From Blastococcus atacamensis (GTDB lineage: Bacteria > Actinomycetota > Actinomycetes > Mycobacteriales > Geodermatophilaceae), in NCBI RefSeq assembly GCF_002938425.1, contig NZ_POQU01000032.1, positions 1-37,543 on the forward strand: a DNA stretch of 37,543 bases, in the 5' to 3' direction. A model generated the notes under the pieces. The model did no database searches, was not told the DNA's origin, and saw only the letters and a program-made list of their open reading frames with translations. Shown here in pieces: positions 1-7,819 of the stretch. Position 1 is the stretch's first letter, and every line of letters starts with the position of its first letter. A program made the position numbers and the translations under genes.

Positions 1-20
1 AGAGTTGTATAAGAGACAGA
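1..20. other. Nextera adapter remnant at contig start
   Basis: The first bases match the Nextera/Tn5 mosaic-end sequence (AGATGTGTATAAGAGACAG) at 17 of 19 positions, including an exact TATAAGAGACAG run. This is library-preparation sequence and not genome. Genomic sequence starts at about position 20-22. Confidence 0.9.
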
Positions 21-21
21 T

Positions 22-270
22 GCGGGGCGGGCGCTGGGGGAGGAGTTGGGGCTGACGATCACGCCGGTGTCGATCGGTCCGGGTCGGGAGTTCGAGGACC
101 CGTACGGCACCTGGGCCGAGCTCCGCGAGATCGAGGACGGCGGCGTGCTGCTCGTGCGGCCGGACATGTATGTGGCGGCACGCCACCTGTCGTCGCCGTC
201 CTCACCGTCGAATGCCTTCGACTGGCTGCGCGACGCACTGACCGCCGTGCTGCACCGCGCGGCCGGCTGA
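22..270 (+). CDS. FAD-dependent aromatic monooxygenase, C-terminal fragment
   Basis: The frame is open from the adapter junction to the TGA at 268-270, so only the last 82 or so residues of a larger protein are present. The text resembles the thioredoxin-fold C-terminal domain of PheA/TfdB-type flavin monooxygenases. It shows a PxGREFEDPYG-like stretch, then an acidic segment leading into LLVRPDMYVAARH, and ends with a helix WLRDALTAVLHR. In that family the catalytic FAD and NADH parts lie N-terminal, outside this window, and the C-terminal domain helps dimerisation. An internal TTG at 46 is not taken as the start because the frame continues upstream to the contig edge. The substrate cannot be inferred. 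Confidence 0.62.
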   Translation, partial: AGRALGEELGLTITPVSIGPGREFEDPYGTWAELREIEDGGVLLVRPDMYVAARHLSSPSSPSNAFDWLRDALTAVLHRAAG

Positions 271-488
271 CATCCCTCGGGTGGATCGCGAGGCCATGTC
301 GTCAGCGACACCGAAGGGGCGTCGGGGCGTGCTCCCGCGGCCACTTCTCTTCGCTCGAACAGCGACTTCTCTGTCTTCCGGGCGGCGCACGGAGGCCCGG
401 AAGGCGGGCACCTGCTTGGCGGCGGCGTCGTCAGCCTGGGAGGCTCGCTGATACCAACCACTCACTTGTCCATTGGAGGTGCACCGTC

Positions 489-980
489 GTGGGTCTGTTC
501 GAGTTCCCCAACCCGGTGAACGAGACGGCGGCCCGGCTGGTGGCAGGCGGGGTCGTCACCATGTCCGCTACGACGGTGCTCATGGACAAGCCGGTGCTGA
601 TGGTGCCGCTGACCTATGGGTTTGCCGCTCGCGTTCTCACCGGCCCGACGCTCAGCCCGCTCGGACAGTTGGTCACCAGGATGGTCGCGCCGCGCTTGAA
701 GCAGGAGCCCACGTTGGTACCGGGGCCGCCGAAACGCCTCGCCCAGGGCATGGGCCTGACGATGTCCGGCACCGCACTGTTGCTGCACTACGGGTTCGGG
801 CGGAAGCGCCTGGCCTACGGCCTCGTCACCGCACTGACTGCGGCGGCGGCCCTCGAGGCGTTCGCCGGTTTCTGCATCGCCTGCCGCCTGTTCCCGCTCC
901 TCATCAAGGCCGGTCTCGTGCCAGAAGAAGCCTGCGAACAGTGCGCCAACATCTGGTCGCGTAGACCGACGGCAGCCTGA
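489..980 (+). CDS. DUF4395 family membrane protein
   Basis: A 163-residue protein starting at GTG 489, chosen because GGAGGTG at 475-481 gives a good ribosome binding site and because the family begins with a P-x-V-N-E motif, seen here as PNPVNE at residues 8-13. Two or three hydrophobic segments are visible, near residues 35-55, 88-102 and 108-125. Two CxxC pairs follow, C129/C132 and C149/C152, as expected for DUF4395. In other actinobacteria the family often sits beside thioredoxin-like genes, which suggests a redox or metal role, but no such neighbour exists here and the function is unknown. The 218 bases upstream (271-488) contain no gene I can support. Confidence 0.85.
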   Translation: MGLFEFPNPVNETAARLVAGGVVTMSATTVLMDKPVLMVPLTYGFAARVLTGPTLSPLGQLVTRMVAPRLKQEPTLVPGPPKRLAQGMGLTMSGTALLLHYGFGRKRLAYGLVTALTAAAALEAFAGFCIACRLFPLLIKAGLVPEEACEQCANIWSRRPTAA

Positions 981-1117
981 CTTCCGATCGTTCGCAGGGC
1001 AGCACGACGATTGCCGAGAACCTCAGAGGGAACGGTAGGGGTCATACCGAGCCTTGCGGAGAAAGTCCCCAGGACTCCTCCAGTACGCCGAACATGCCGC
1101 GTGGCCTGCGCTGTGCG

Positions 1118-1191
1118 TGGAGCGGGTGACCGGGATCGAACCGGCATGGCCAGCTTGGAAGGCTGGGGCTCTACCATTGAGCTACACCCGC
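1118..1191 (-). tRNA. tRNA-Gly (anticodon TCC)
   Basis: Read on the minus strand from 1191, a 7-bp acceptor stem (GCGGGTG paired with CACCCGC) encloses a D arm with AATGGTA, an anticodon arm with loop CTTCCAA, and a T arm with loop TTCGATC. The discriminator is T at 1121. CCA is encoded at 1120-1118. The anticodon TCC reads GGA and GGG glycine codons. Confidence 0.96.
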
Positions 1192-1204
1192 GAGGTGCCC
1201 GGAC

Positions 1205-1210
1205 AGCCTA
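1205..1210 (-). promoter_or_regulatory. -10 box of tRNA-Gly (TAGGCT)
   Basis: On the minus strand TAGGCT lies 13 nt before the tRNA 5' end. It has the same TAGNCT form and almost the same distance as the box before the divergent tRNA-Pro. No clear -35 is visible. Confidence 0.6.
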
Positions 1211-1281
1211 GCCGCTGCCGTCCGGCGGCCTCGCATTCCGCCCCTGCAAGCGCCGGACGGCTGCCGGCGCGGGGCCGCGCC

Positions 1282-1287
1282 TAGACT
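1282..1287 (+). promoter_or_regulatory. -10 box of tRNA-Pro (TAGACT)
   Basis: TAGACT ends 11 nt before the tRNA-Pro 5' end, in the 107-bp gap between two divergent tRNA genes. The same hexamer recurs before tig and valS. Confidence 0.62.
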
Positions 1288-1298
1288 CACGCTCGCTA

Positions 1299-1372
1299 CG
1301 GGGTGTAGCGCAGCTTGGTAGCGCACCTGCTTTGGGAGCAGGGGGCCGCAGGTTCAAATCCTGTCACCCCGA
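1299..1372 (+). tRNA. tRNA-Pro (anticodon TGG)
   Basis: An acceptor stem CGGGGTG pairs with CACCCCG at 1365-1371, followed by discriminator A at 1372. The anticodon stem CTGCT/AGCAG holds loop TTGGG with anticodon TGG, and the T loop is TTCAAAT. No CCA is encoded, since the next bases are CCG, unlike the neighbouring tRNA-Gly. The coding frame of tig can be extended back through this tRNA, which shows the tig start must lie further downstream. Confidence 0.96.
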
Positions 1373-1427
1373 CCGTGGGCGCTGCGGGCGGCGCATCCCG
1401 CCCCCGCGCCCGTGCCCTCGACGTCCG

Positions 1428-1433
1428 TAGACT
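1428..1433 (+). promoter_or_regulatory. Putative tig -10 box (TAGACT)
   Basis: TAGACT lies 70 bases before the tig start and would place a transcript start near 1440, giving a leader of about 64 nt that includes the ribosome binding site. Read-through from tRNA-Pro is also possible. Confidence 0.5.
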
Positions 1434-1503
1434 CGGGGGTCGACCGGCGCCGTCGGAGCACGCTGGCGCCCCATCTGCTGTCTTACCGAGGAGCACTGCC
1501 GCT

Positions 1504-2895
1504 GTGAAGAGCACCATCGAGGAACTGGGCCCCACGCGGGTCCGGATGGCGATCGAGGTGGCATGGGGGGACCTGGACCACGCCTTCGGTGAGGTCTACA
1601 AGGAGCTGGGCAAGCAGGTCCGCGTCCCCGGGTTCCGCCCCGGCAAGGTGCCCAACCGCGTCCTCGACCAGCGGATCGGTCGCCCCGTCGTCCTGGAGCA
1701 GGTCGTCCAGCACGCCATCCCGGAGATCTACTCCGAGGTCGTCCGCGAGAACCAGGTCCGCGTCCTCGGCCAGCCCGAGGTCGAGGTGACCCGCCTCGAC
1801 GACAACGAGTCCCTCGCCTTCACCGCCGAGGTCGACGTCGCCCCGCAGCTGACCCTGCCGGAGCTCGACAGCATCGCCGTGACCGTCGACGACGTCGAGG
1901 TCACCGACGAGGAGATCGACCAGCAGGTCACCGTCATGCGCGAGCGCTTCGGCATGCTGCAGGCCGTCGAGCGCCCGGCACAGCAGGGCGACTTCGTCTC
2001 CATCGACCTCGAGGCCAAGCTCAACGGTGAGGTGCTGGAGGACGGCTCCACCACCGGCATGTCCTACGAGATCGGTTCGGGCAGCCTCATGGAGGGCCTG
2101 GACGACGCCGTCGTCGGCCTGTCCGCCGAGGAGTCCAAGACCTTCGAGACGGCGCTGCTGTCCGGCCCCAACTCCGGCGAGCTGGCCGAGGTCACCGTCA
2201 CGGTGCGCTCGGTCAAGGAGAAGGAGCTGCCGGAGCTCGACGACGAGTTCGCCCAGACCGCCAGCGAGTTCGACACCTTGGCCGAGCTGCGCGAGGACGT
2301 CCGCACCCGCCTGGCCCGCACCAAGGTGATCCAGCAGGGCGCGCAGGCCCGCGACAAGATCGTCGAGAAGCTTCTCGAGACCATCGAGGTGCCGATCCCG
2401 GAGAACCTGGTCGAGCGCGAGATCGAGTGGCGCAACCGCTCCTTCGAGAACGAGCTGCGCCAGGCCGGCATGGACTGGGACGCCTTCCTGCAGATGACCG
2501 GCGCCGAGAGCCGCGAGGCCTACGACGACGAGCAGAAGAAGAACGTCGAGGAGGCGGTCAAGACGCAGTTCATCCTCGACGCGATCGCCGACGCCCGTGA
2601 GGTAACCGTCGACAACGACGACCTCTCGGCGCAGATCATGGCGCAGGCGCAGCGCAACCGGGTGAGCCCGGAGCAGTACGCCCAGCAGCTGCAGCAGTCG
2701 AACAACATCGCCGAGTTCGTCGCCGACGTGCGCCGGACCAAGACGCTGGCCCAGCTACTCGAGCAGGCGACGATCACCGACGCCTCGGGCAACACCGTCG
2801 ACCTGGAGGCCATGCGCCCCAAGACGGTGCAGGCGCCCGCCGCCGAGGCCGAGGCCGACGAGGTCGAGGGCACCGAGGACGACGCCAAGTCCTGA
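1504..2895 (+). CDS. tig: Trigger factor, ribosome-associated chaperone
   Basis: A 463-residue protein of normal length. Trigger factor sits at the ribosomal exit tunnel, shields nascent chains and has FKBP-type prolyl isomerase activity. The N-terminal ribosome-binding domain carries the signature GFRPGKVP at residues 43-50. An FKBP-like domain covers roughly residues 155-240, with a start near [12 protein letters not shown]. The helical C-terminal arms run to about 430 and end in an acidic tail. The start is GTG 1504, 10 nt after a GAGGAGC site; it opens with the expected K-S-T-[IV]-E-x-L, and longer forms would overlap the tRNA-Pro. The downstream clpP1-clpP2-clpX order is the usual bacterial tig-clp arrangement, pairing folding with degradation of failed products. 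Confidence 0.97.
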   Translation: MKSTIEELGPTRVRMAIEVAWGDLDHAFGEVYKELGKQVRVPGFRPGKVPNRVLDQRIGRPVVLEQVVQHAIPEIYSEVVRENQVRVLGQPEVEVTRLDDNESLAFTAEVDVAPQLTLPELDSIAVTVDDVEVTDEEIDQQVTVMRERFGMLQAVERPAQQGDFVSIDLEAKLNGEVLEDGSTTGMSYEIGSGSLMEGLDDAVVGLSAEESKTFETALLSGPNSGELAEVTVTVRSVKEKELPELDDEFAQTASEFDTLAELREDVRTRLARTKVIQQGAQARDKIVEKLLETIEVPIPENLVEREIEWRNRSFENELRQAGMDWDAFLQMTGAESREAYDDEQKKNVEEAVKTQFILDAIADAREVTVDNDDLSAQIMAQAQRNRVSPEQYAQQLQQSNNIAEFVADVRRTKTLAQLLEQATITDASGNTVDLEAMRPKTVQAPAAEAEADEVEGTEDDAKS

Positions 2896-2906
2896 GCCCG
2901 CTCGTC

Positions 2907-2945
2907 GACGACGCCGTCCTCCCCAGCCGGGAGGGCGGCGTCGTC
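2907..2945 (+). terminator. Strong hairpin terminator after tig
   Basis: A 17-bp stem with a single G-T pair (2907-2923 with 2929-2945) closes a 5-nt loop, 12 nt past the tig stop. No T tract follows, which is common for actinobacterial terminators. It separates tig transcription from clpP1. Confidence 0.75.
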
Positions 2946-2967
2946 GCGTATCCGGGGTACGGCGCTG

Positions 2968-2981
2968 CGCCGACGGCGAAC
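2968..2981 (+). promoter_or_regulatory. Candidate ClgR operator upstream of clpP1
   Basis: CGCCGACGGCGAAC fits the published ClgR core CGCYNANRGCGWWS at every constrained position. The less conserved upstream flank (WNNW) does not match at its last base. It lies about 40 nt upstream of the putative clpP1 -10, a position suited to an activator. ClgR activates clpP1P2 in Corynebacterium, Streptomyces and Mycobacterium. No clgR gene is in this window. Confidence 0.5.
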
Positions 2982-3019
2982 ACCGCCCTGTTCGGGACTG
3001 CCTCGTCGGAGGTCCGCGT

Positions 3020-3025
3020 TAGGGT
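3020..3025 (+). promoter_or_regulatory. Putative clpP1P2 -10 box (TAGGGT)
   Basis: TAGGGT lies downstream of the ClgR-like box and 112 nt before the clpP1 GTG. It predicts a leader of about 105 nt ending in the GGAGGT site at 3122-3127. Confidence 0.45.
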
Positions 3026-3137
3026 CGACAGGACTCAGGCGATCGCCGGGGGGCACCGCTCCCCGACGGGCCGTTCGAAGCCCGTACCACCCACCGAGAC
3101 CGACTGCTCAGACAGTTCTACGGAGGTCACCGCACCC

Positions 3138-3776
3138 GTGAGCACTACCGACCCGAACCTGGCGAGCGCACCCATGCTGCGTGGCGCCGGCGGCATGATG
3201 AACCTCGGCGACTCGGTCTACGAGCGACTGCTGCGTGAGCGCATCATCTTCCTGGGCACCCAGGTGGACGACGTCATCGCCAACCAGCTGGCCGCCCAGA
3301 TGCTGCTGCTGTCCGCCGAGGACCCCAAGCAGGACATTCACCTCTACATCAACTCGCCCGGCGGCTCGGTCAGCGCCGGCATGGCGATCTACGACACGAT
3401 GCAGTTCATCGACTGCGACGTCGCCACCTACGGCATGGGCCTGGCCGCCTCGATGGGCCAGTTCCTGCTGACCGCGGGCACCAAGGGCAAGCGCTACGCC
3501 CTGCCGCACGCGCGGATCATGATGCACCAGCCCTCCGCCGGCGTCGGCGGCACCGCGGCCGACATCGCGATCCAGGCGGACCTGTTCCGCCGCACCAAGA
3601 AGGAGCTCAACGAGCTGCAGTCCTTCCACACCGGGCAGAGCGTGGAGCAGATCGAGACCGACTCCGACCGCGACCGCTGGTTCACCGCGCAGGAGGCCCT
3701 CGAGTACGGCTTCGTCGACCACGTGGTGAGCCGGGCGACCATGACCGACAGCGCCAACCCGGTCTCCGACAACTGA
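3138..3776 (+). CDS. clpP1: ATP-dependent Clp protease proteolytic subunit 1
   Basis: A 212-residue serine peptidase that forms part of the ClpP barrel fed by ClpX or ClpC. The catalytic triad is visible as S105 (in GLAASMGQF), H130 (in IMMHQPSAG) and D179 (in DRDRWF). The S-H and S-D spacings of 25 and 74 residues equal those of E. coli ClpP. The oligomerisation motif YINSPGGSV is at 70-78. The start GTG 3138 is set by GGAGGT at 3122-3127. clpP2 follows after 20 bases, so the two are co-transcribed. In mycobacteria ClpP1 and ClpP2 form a mixed two-ring complex essential for growth; the same arrangement is inferred here. The short C-terminal extension after SRATM is typical of actinobacterial ClpP1-like proteins. 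Confidence 0.97.
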   Translation: MSTTDPNLASAPMLRGAGGMMNLGDSVYERLLRERIIFLGTQVDDVIANQLAAQMLLLSAEDPKQDIHLYINSPGGSVSAGMAIYDTMQFIDCDVATYGMGLAASMGQFLLTAGTKGKRYALPHARIMMHQPSAGVGGTAADIAIQADLFRRTKKELNELQSFHTGQSVEQIETDSDRDRWFTAQEALEYGFVDHVVSRATMTDSANPVSDN

Positions 3777-3796
3777 GCTTTCGAGGACAGACGCAG

Positions 3797-4423
3797 ATGA
3801 GCTTCGAGATGCCCTCCAGCCGTTACATCCTGCCCTCCTTCGTGGAGCGCACGAGCTACGGCATGAAGGAGTCCAACCCCTACAACAAGCTCTTCGAGGA
3901 GCGCATCATCTTCCTCGGGGTGCAGGTCGACGACGCGTCGGCGAACGACGTGATGGCGCAGCTCATCACGCTCGAGTCCAACGACCCGGACCGCGACATC
4001 ACCATCTACATCAACTCGCCCGGTGGCTCCTTCACCTCGCTGATGGCCATCTACGACACGATGATGTTCGTCCGCCCGGACATCCAGACCGTCTGCATGG
4101 GCCAGGCAGCCTCGGCCGCCGCCGTCCTGCTTGCGGCCGGGACCCCGGGCAAGCGCCTGGCGCTGCCCTACTCCCGCGTGCTGATCCACCAGCCCTCCGG
4201 CGAGGCCGGCGGTCAGGTCTCCGACCTGGAGATCCACGCCGCCGAGATCGAGCGGGTGCGCACGCAGATGGAGGAGATCCTGGCGCGGCACACCGGTCGC
4301 TCGGCCGAGCAGGTCCGCAAGGACATCGACCGCGACAAGATCCTGACGGCCGAGGAGGCCAAGGAGTACGGGATCGTCGACCAGGTGATCCAGAGCCGCA
4401 AGCTCAACGCCCTCCCCAGCTGA
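3797..4423 (+). CDS. clpP2: ATP-dependent Clp protease proteolytic subunit 2
   Basis: A 208-residue paralogue of the preceding gene. Its triad is S106 (in GQAASAAAV), H131 (in VLIHQPSGE) and the Asp of DIDRDKIL, D180 by spacing. The N-terminus [18 protein letters not shown] is characteristic of the actinobacterial ClpP2 type and differs from ClpP1, supporting a hetero-oligomer over simple redundancy. The ATG at 3797 has a GAGGACAG site about 8 nt upstream. The protein ends soon after VIQSRKL, without a degradation tag. It is co-transcribed with clpP1. 296 bases separate it from clpX. Confidence 0.97.
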   Translation: MSFEMPSSRYILPSFVERTSYGMKESNPYNKLFEERIIFLGVQVDDASANDVMAQLITLESNDPDRDITIYINSPGGSFTSLMAIYDTMMFVRPDIQTVCMGQAASAAAVLLAAGTPGKRLALPYSRVLIHQPSGEAGGQVSDLEIHAAEIERVRTQMEEILARHTGRSAEQVRKDIDRDKILTAEEAKEYGIVDQVIQSRKLNALPS

Positions 4424-4561
4424 TCCGATGGGTACGGGCCGGGACGCGCGTGACGTGTGCTCGGCCCGTACCGTCGGGGGCCTGAGGGCACGACGGGACA
4501 CGAGTGGGACGGCCGCGACGTTCCGGGTGAGTCATTGCCCGGGCTCGTCGACGGCGGCAGG

Positions 4562-4576
4562 TACGTTCGGCGAACG
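4562..4576 (+). promoter_or_regulatory. Putative clpX promoter with overlapping palindrome
   Basis: TACGTT at 4562-4567 resembles the -10 boxes used elsewhere in the window and overlaps the inverted repeat CGTTC-GGC-GAACG (4564-4576). It lies 144 nt upstream of the clpX GTG in a 296-base gap with no gene. This could be a promoter with a repressor site. It does not match the ClgR core. Low confidence. Confidence 0.3.
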
Positions 4577-4719
4577 CCCGATCCCCGGACGACAGCGCCG
4601 GGAGGAGAGCCTCGCGGGGCAGCCTGTCAGCGGGGTCGAGCAGGGGCACGACAAGCAGCAGAATCAAACCCGCCGGTACCTGGCACCAGGACCAGCGAAT
4701 CCGAGGTGGAGGTCAGCAG

Positions 4720-5994
4720 GTGGCACGAATCGGTGAGAGCGGTGACCTGCTCAAGTGCTCGTTCTGCGGGAAGAGCCAGAAGCAGGTCAAGAAGCTCATC
4801 GCGGGCCCCGGGGTCTACATCTGCGACGAGTGCATCGACCTCTGCAACGAGATCATCGAGGAAGAGCTCTCGGAGTCGTCGGACCTCAAGTTCGACGAGC
4901 TGCCCAAGCCCAAGGAGATCCACGACTTCCTGGACCAGTACGTCATCGGCCAGGACAAGGCCAAGCGGACCCTCTCGGTCGCGGTCTACAACCACTACAA
5001 GCGGATCCAGGCCGGTGGCGCCGGCGCCTCCCGTGAGGACGCCGTCGAGCTGGCGAAGTCCAACATCCTGCTGATCGGCCCCACCGGGTGCGGCAAGACC
5101 CACCTGGCGCAGACGCTGGCGCGGATGCTGAACGTGCCGTTCGCCATCGCCGACGCCACCGCCCTCACCGAGGCCGGGTACGTCGGTGAGGACGTCGAGA
5201 ACATCCTGCTGAAGCTGATTCAGGCCGCCGACTACGACGTGAAGCGCGCCGAGACCGGCATCATCTACATCGACGAGGTCGACAAGATCGCCCGCAAGAG
5301 CGAGAACCCGTCGATCACCCGCGACGTCTCCGGCGAGGGCGTGCAGCAGGCGCTGCTGAAGATCCTCGAGGGGACGACGGCGTCGGTGCCCCCGCAGGGT
5401 GGCCGCAAGCACCCGCACCAGGAGTTCATCCAGATCGACACGACGAACGTGCTGTTCATCGTGGGCGGTGCCTTCGCCGGTCTGGAGCAGGTCATCGAGG
5501 CGCGTGCCGGCAAGCAGGGCATCGGCTTCGGCTCCGAGGTGCGCGGCAAGAAGGAGATCGAGGAGGCCAACTCCTTCGCCGAGGTCATGCCCGAGGACCT
5601 GCTGAAGTTCGGCATGATCCCCGAGTTCATCGGCCGTCTGCCGGTGATCACCAGTGTGAAGAAGCTCGACCGTCAGGCGCTGATCAACATCCTGACCGAG
5701 CCGAAGAACGCCCTGGTGCGCCAGTACCGGAAGCTGTTCGAGCTCGACGGCGTGGAGCTGGACTTCACCGACGACGCGCTCGAGGCCGTCGCCGACCAGG
5801 CGATCCTCCGCGGCACCGGCGCCCGCGGGTTGCGCGCGATCATGGAGGAGGTGCTCCAGTCGGTCATGTACGACATCCCCAGCCGTGAGGACATCGCCTC
5901 GGTGGTGATCACCAAGGAGGTCGTGCTGGAGCACGTCAACCCGACGATCGTCCCGCGCAAGCCGACCCGCGCCCCCCGCGAGAAGTCTGCCTGA
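4720..5994 (+). CDS. clpX: ATP-dependent Clp protease ATP-binding subunit ClpX
   Basis: A 424-residue AAA+ unfoldase that selects tagged or damaged proteins and threads them into ClpP. The N-terminal zinc-binding domain has four cysteines, C13, C16, C35 and C38. Walker A is GPTGCGKT at residues 120-127 and Walker B is IDE at 184-186. The IGF-type loop that docks on ClpP is not the textbook triplet; IGFGSEV, encoded near 5521, occupies that place. The GTG start at 4720 follows GGTGGAGG at 4704-4711, and the next codons encode the family [17 protein letters not shown] opening. It is separately promoted from clpP1P2 by a 296-base gap but clearly belongs to the same proteolysis module. Confidence 0.97.
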   Translation: MARIGESGDLLKCSFCGKSQKQVKKLIAGPGVYICDECIDLCNEIIEEELSESSDLKFDELPKPKEIHDFLDQYVIGQDKAKRTLSVAVYNHYKRIQAGGAGASREDAVELAKSNILLIGPTGCGKTHLAQTLARMLNVPFAIADATALTEAGYVGEDVENILLKLIQAADYDVKRAETGIIYIDEVDKIARKSENPSITRDVSGEGVQQALLKILEGTTASVPPQGGRKHPHQEFIQIDTTNVLFIVGGAFAGLEQVIEARAGKQGIGFGSEVRGKKEIEEANSFAEVMPEDLLKFGMIPEFIGRLPVITSVKKLDRQALINILTEPKNALVRQYRKLFELDGVELDFTDDALEAVADQAILRGTGARGLRAIMEEVLQSVMYDIPSREDIASVVITKEVVLEHVNPTIVPRKPTRAPREKSA

Positions 5995-6007
5995 GCTATT
6001 CCGCTCC

Positions 6008-6036
6008 GAGCCCGTCCCCGATCCGGGGGCGGGCTC
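6008..6036 (+). terminator. clpX terminator hairpin
   Basis: A 13-bp stem with one G-T pair (6008-6020 with 6024-6036) and a 3-nt loop lies 13 nt past the clpX stop. No T tract follows. A second small hairpin (GGGGC-GTT-GCCCC, 6096-6108) follows before the convergent gene. Confidence 0.72.
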
Positions 6037-6115
6037 GCTGCGTTCCCAGGCCCGTGTTGTTGCCGGCCCCGCCGTCCGCTGAGCGCAGCCCGAGCGGGGC
6101 GTTGCCCCGTGAGGC

Positions 6116-6138
6116 GACATTTCGGGCTACCGAATGTC
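6116..6138 (-). terminator. Hairpin spanning the stop codon of the DUF559 gene
   Basis: GACATT(T)CGG at 6116-6125 pairs with CCGAATGTC at 6130-6138, with one bulged T. The stop codon of the minus-strand gene (6127-6129) lies in the loop. It probably acts as a 3' end or terminator for that gene. Confidence 0.45.
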
Positions 6139-7053
6139 TGCCTGGGGGACAAGGCCGAGCCGGCGGTGGTAGATCTCCGCAATCTGCGCGCGACATCCCG
6201 CCGGGCTCGACGTGGCTCGTCGGTAGCTGAAGCGCAGCGTCTGCCACCCGAGTACAGCCAGGGCAGCGTCCCGGCGGAGGTCCCGCTCCCGCGCTTCCTC
6301 CGAGCCGTGGAAGGCGGCGCCGTCCAGCTCCACTGCCAGGCGGACCTCGGGCCAGGCGGCGTCGAGCAGCACCGGCCCGTCCGGCAGCAGGACGCGGTAC
6401 TGGCGCCGGCACTCCGGCAGCCCCGGCACGCTCAGGATGTGCTGGAGGCCGAAGATCTCCAATTCGCTGTGGCTGCCGCCCTCGACGAGCCGTACCAGTT
6501 CCTCGAGTGCTGCTCGGCCGGCCAGGTTCCGTCGCCGGCCCAACTCGGCCGCGAGCTGCCACGCGTGCACACGGCGGCGCTGCACCGCTCGCAGCAACGC
6601 CGCCCGCGCGGCGTCGTGGTGGCCGTGCGCCGCCCCGTGCCGGTAGGCGTCGTCCCAGGTGTCGACGAGTGCCCGGGCCACCGATGTGGTCACCAGCCCT
6701 GCGGCGGTGGTCAGGGCGAACGGCGTCCTGCTCCGGTGGATCCGTAGCCGCGGGGTCGATCGGACCCGGAAACCCGACGGCACGGTGACGTCCAGCCGAG
6801 GGATCTCGTGGAGCAGTCCGTGCGCCGTCAGGGCGCTCCAGTGGCTGAGCGGCCCTCCGCAGTAGGACGTGGCCGCCTCGGCCCGGACGCGCCAGTCATC
6901 CGCGAGGTCGGCGGCAGTGACCCAGCCGGGATGGAGCCGCACGAGTCGTCCGGAGGCGAGCCATCGGCTCACCGTCCGCGGAGTGACCTGGCTCCGGAGC
7001 CATGCGGTCGAGGCCACGCTCGTCGGGCCGAGCAGCGCGCGAAGGTCGTGCAT
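6127..7053 (-). CDS. DUF559 domain protein with AbiEi-like N-terminus
   Basis: 308 residues from the ATG at 7053-7051. The C-terminal part (about residues 225-290) is a DUF559/Vsr-like endonuclease fold, with LAVELDGAAFHG, then ERDLRRDAAL and LGWQTLRFSY. These supply the acidic and histidine positions expected of that restriction-endonuclease-like superfamily. The N-terminal part resembles the winged-helix domain found before DUF559 and in AbiEi antitoxins: TPRTVSRWLASGRLVRLHPG at about 24-43. Actinobacterial genomes carry many such genes as orphans, and no toxin partner lies beside this one. The DNA-cleaving role is family inference. The start was chosen at MHDLRALLG; upstream extension crosses the divergent intergenic region. 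It is convergent with clpX and divergent from the DUF1697 gene. Confidence 0.75.
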   Translation of the reverse strand: MHDLRALLGPTSVASTAWLRSQVTPRTVSRWLASGRLVRLHPGWVTAADLADDWRVRAEAATSYCGGPLSHWSALTAHGLLHEIPRLDVTVPSGFRVRSTPRLRIHRSRTPFALTTAAGLVTTSVARALVDTWDDAYRHGAAHGHHDAARAALLRAVQRRRVHAWQLAAELGRRRNLAGRAALEELVRLVEGGSHSELEIFGLQHILSVPGLPECRRQYRVLLPDGPVLLDAAWPEVRLAVELDGAAFHGSEEARERDLRRDAALAVLGWQTLRFSYRRATSSPAGCRAQIAEIYHRRLGLVPQADIR

Positions 7054-7208
7054 GAGTGCACCGTGCAGGGAGCCGAGACTCGTGCGGGGCCGAACGGACC
7101 AATCTGTGGACGGCGGGGTCCGGCGTTGTCCTACTACGCGACATCCGGCGGCCAGGAATGTCCTCGCCCGGGACAGCGCCGGCGCGCGGCGGGGGCTGAC
7201 CCCGGCGC

Positions 7209-7214
7209 TACCGT
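7209..7214 (+). promoter_or_regulatory. -10 box for leaderless DUF1697 transcript (TACCGT)
   Basis: TACCGT is followed by 7 nt and then the GTG at 7222, with no ribosome binding site in between. This is the leaderless arrangement seen repeatedly in this window. Confidence 0.5.
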
Positions 7215-7221
7215 TCGGCGC

Positions 7222-7750
7222 GTGACGACGCGCTACGTGGCCCTGCTGCGGGCCATCAACCTGGGCGCCACCCGCCGGGTGTCCATGCCGCGGCTCCGCG
7301 AAGTGCTCACCGCCCGCGGCCACGGCGCCGTCCGTACGCACCTGGCCAGCGGGAACGTGCTGCTCGAGAGCGACATGTCCGAGGCCGAGCTGGCCGCCGA
7401 CCTGAGCAATGCGATCGACGAGGACTTCCCCCTCGACGTGCCGGTTGTCGTCCGGACGGCGGACGAGCCCGCCCACGTCCTCGCCGCGGACCCACTGGGT
7501 CGCCTCGCGACCGACCACGCGCGGCACTCGGTCACCTTTTCCCCGAGCCGCCGGATCCCGACCGGCTGACGGCGCTCCCGCCCGCGGGCGGCGGCCAATA
7601 CGTGCTGCGTGGTCGCGAGATCTACCTCTGGCTGCCCGAGGGCTCCACGCCAGTGCGATGGGCAGCTGGAAGTGGGACCGGCTGCTCGGCGTGGCCGGGA
7701 CCAACCGCAACTGGAACACGGTCACGAAGCTGGTCGAGCTGAGCCGATGA
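7222..7750 (+). pseudogene. DUF1697 family protein gene with two frameshifts
   Basis: The GTG at 7222 begins a clear DUF1697 protein (YVALLRAINLGATRRVSM, then THLASGNVLLES), which ends at TGA 7567-7569 after 115 residues. Homology continues in a second frame from about 7542 (PEPPDPDRLTALPPAG, then RGREIYLWLPEG) and in a third from about 7660 (WKWDRLLGVAGTNRNWNTVT, stop at 7748-7750). The three pieces together make the normal length of about 175 residues. Both shifts fit single-base losses, the first near the TTTTCCCC runs at 7536-7543 and the second within about 7645-7662. Either the gene is decayed or the assembly has indels. The biochemical function of DUF1697 is unknown. Confidence 0.82.
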
Positions 7751-7793
7751 GCGGCGAGGGCGCGTTCCCGCAGAGAGAACGCGCCCTCGCCGC
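7751..7793. terminator. Bidirectional terminator between DUF1697 and valS
   Basis: A perfect 17-bp inverted repeat (7751-7767 with 7777-7793) with a 9-nt loop begins right after the TGA at 7750 and ends 26 nt before the valS stop. Its symmetry and position between convergent genes fit a shared terminator. Confidence 0.8.
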
Positions 7794-7819
7794 ACATCGC
7801 CTGCAGGGAGCGGGGAGCC

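Noticed and set aside
1315-1503. Extension of trigger factor upstream through the tRNA-Pro
   Set aside because: The frame is open but overlaps a structurally complete tRNA. GTG 1504 has the ribosome binding site and the family N-terminus.
6127-7750. DUF559 plus DUF1697 as a toxin-antitoxin or defence pair
   Set aside because: The genes are divergent, DUF1697 is frameshifted, and there is no integrase, transposase or other mobile or defence marker around them.
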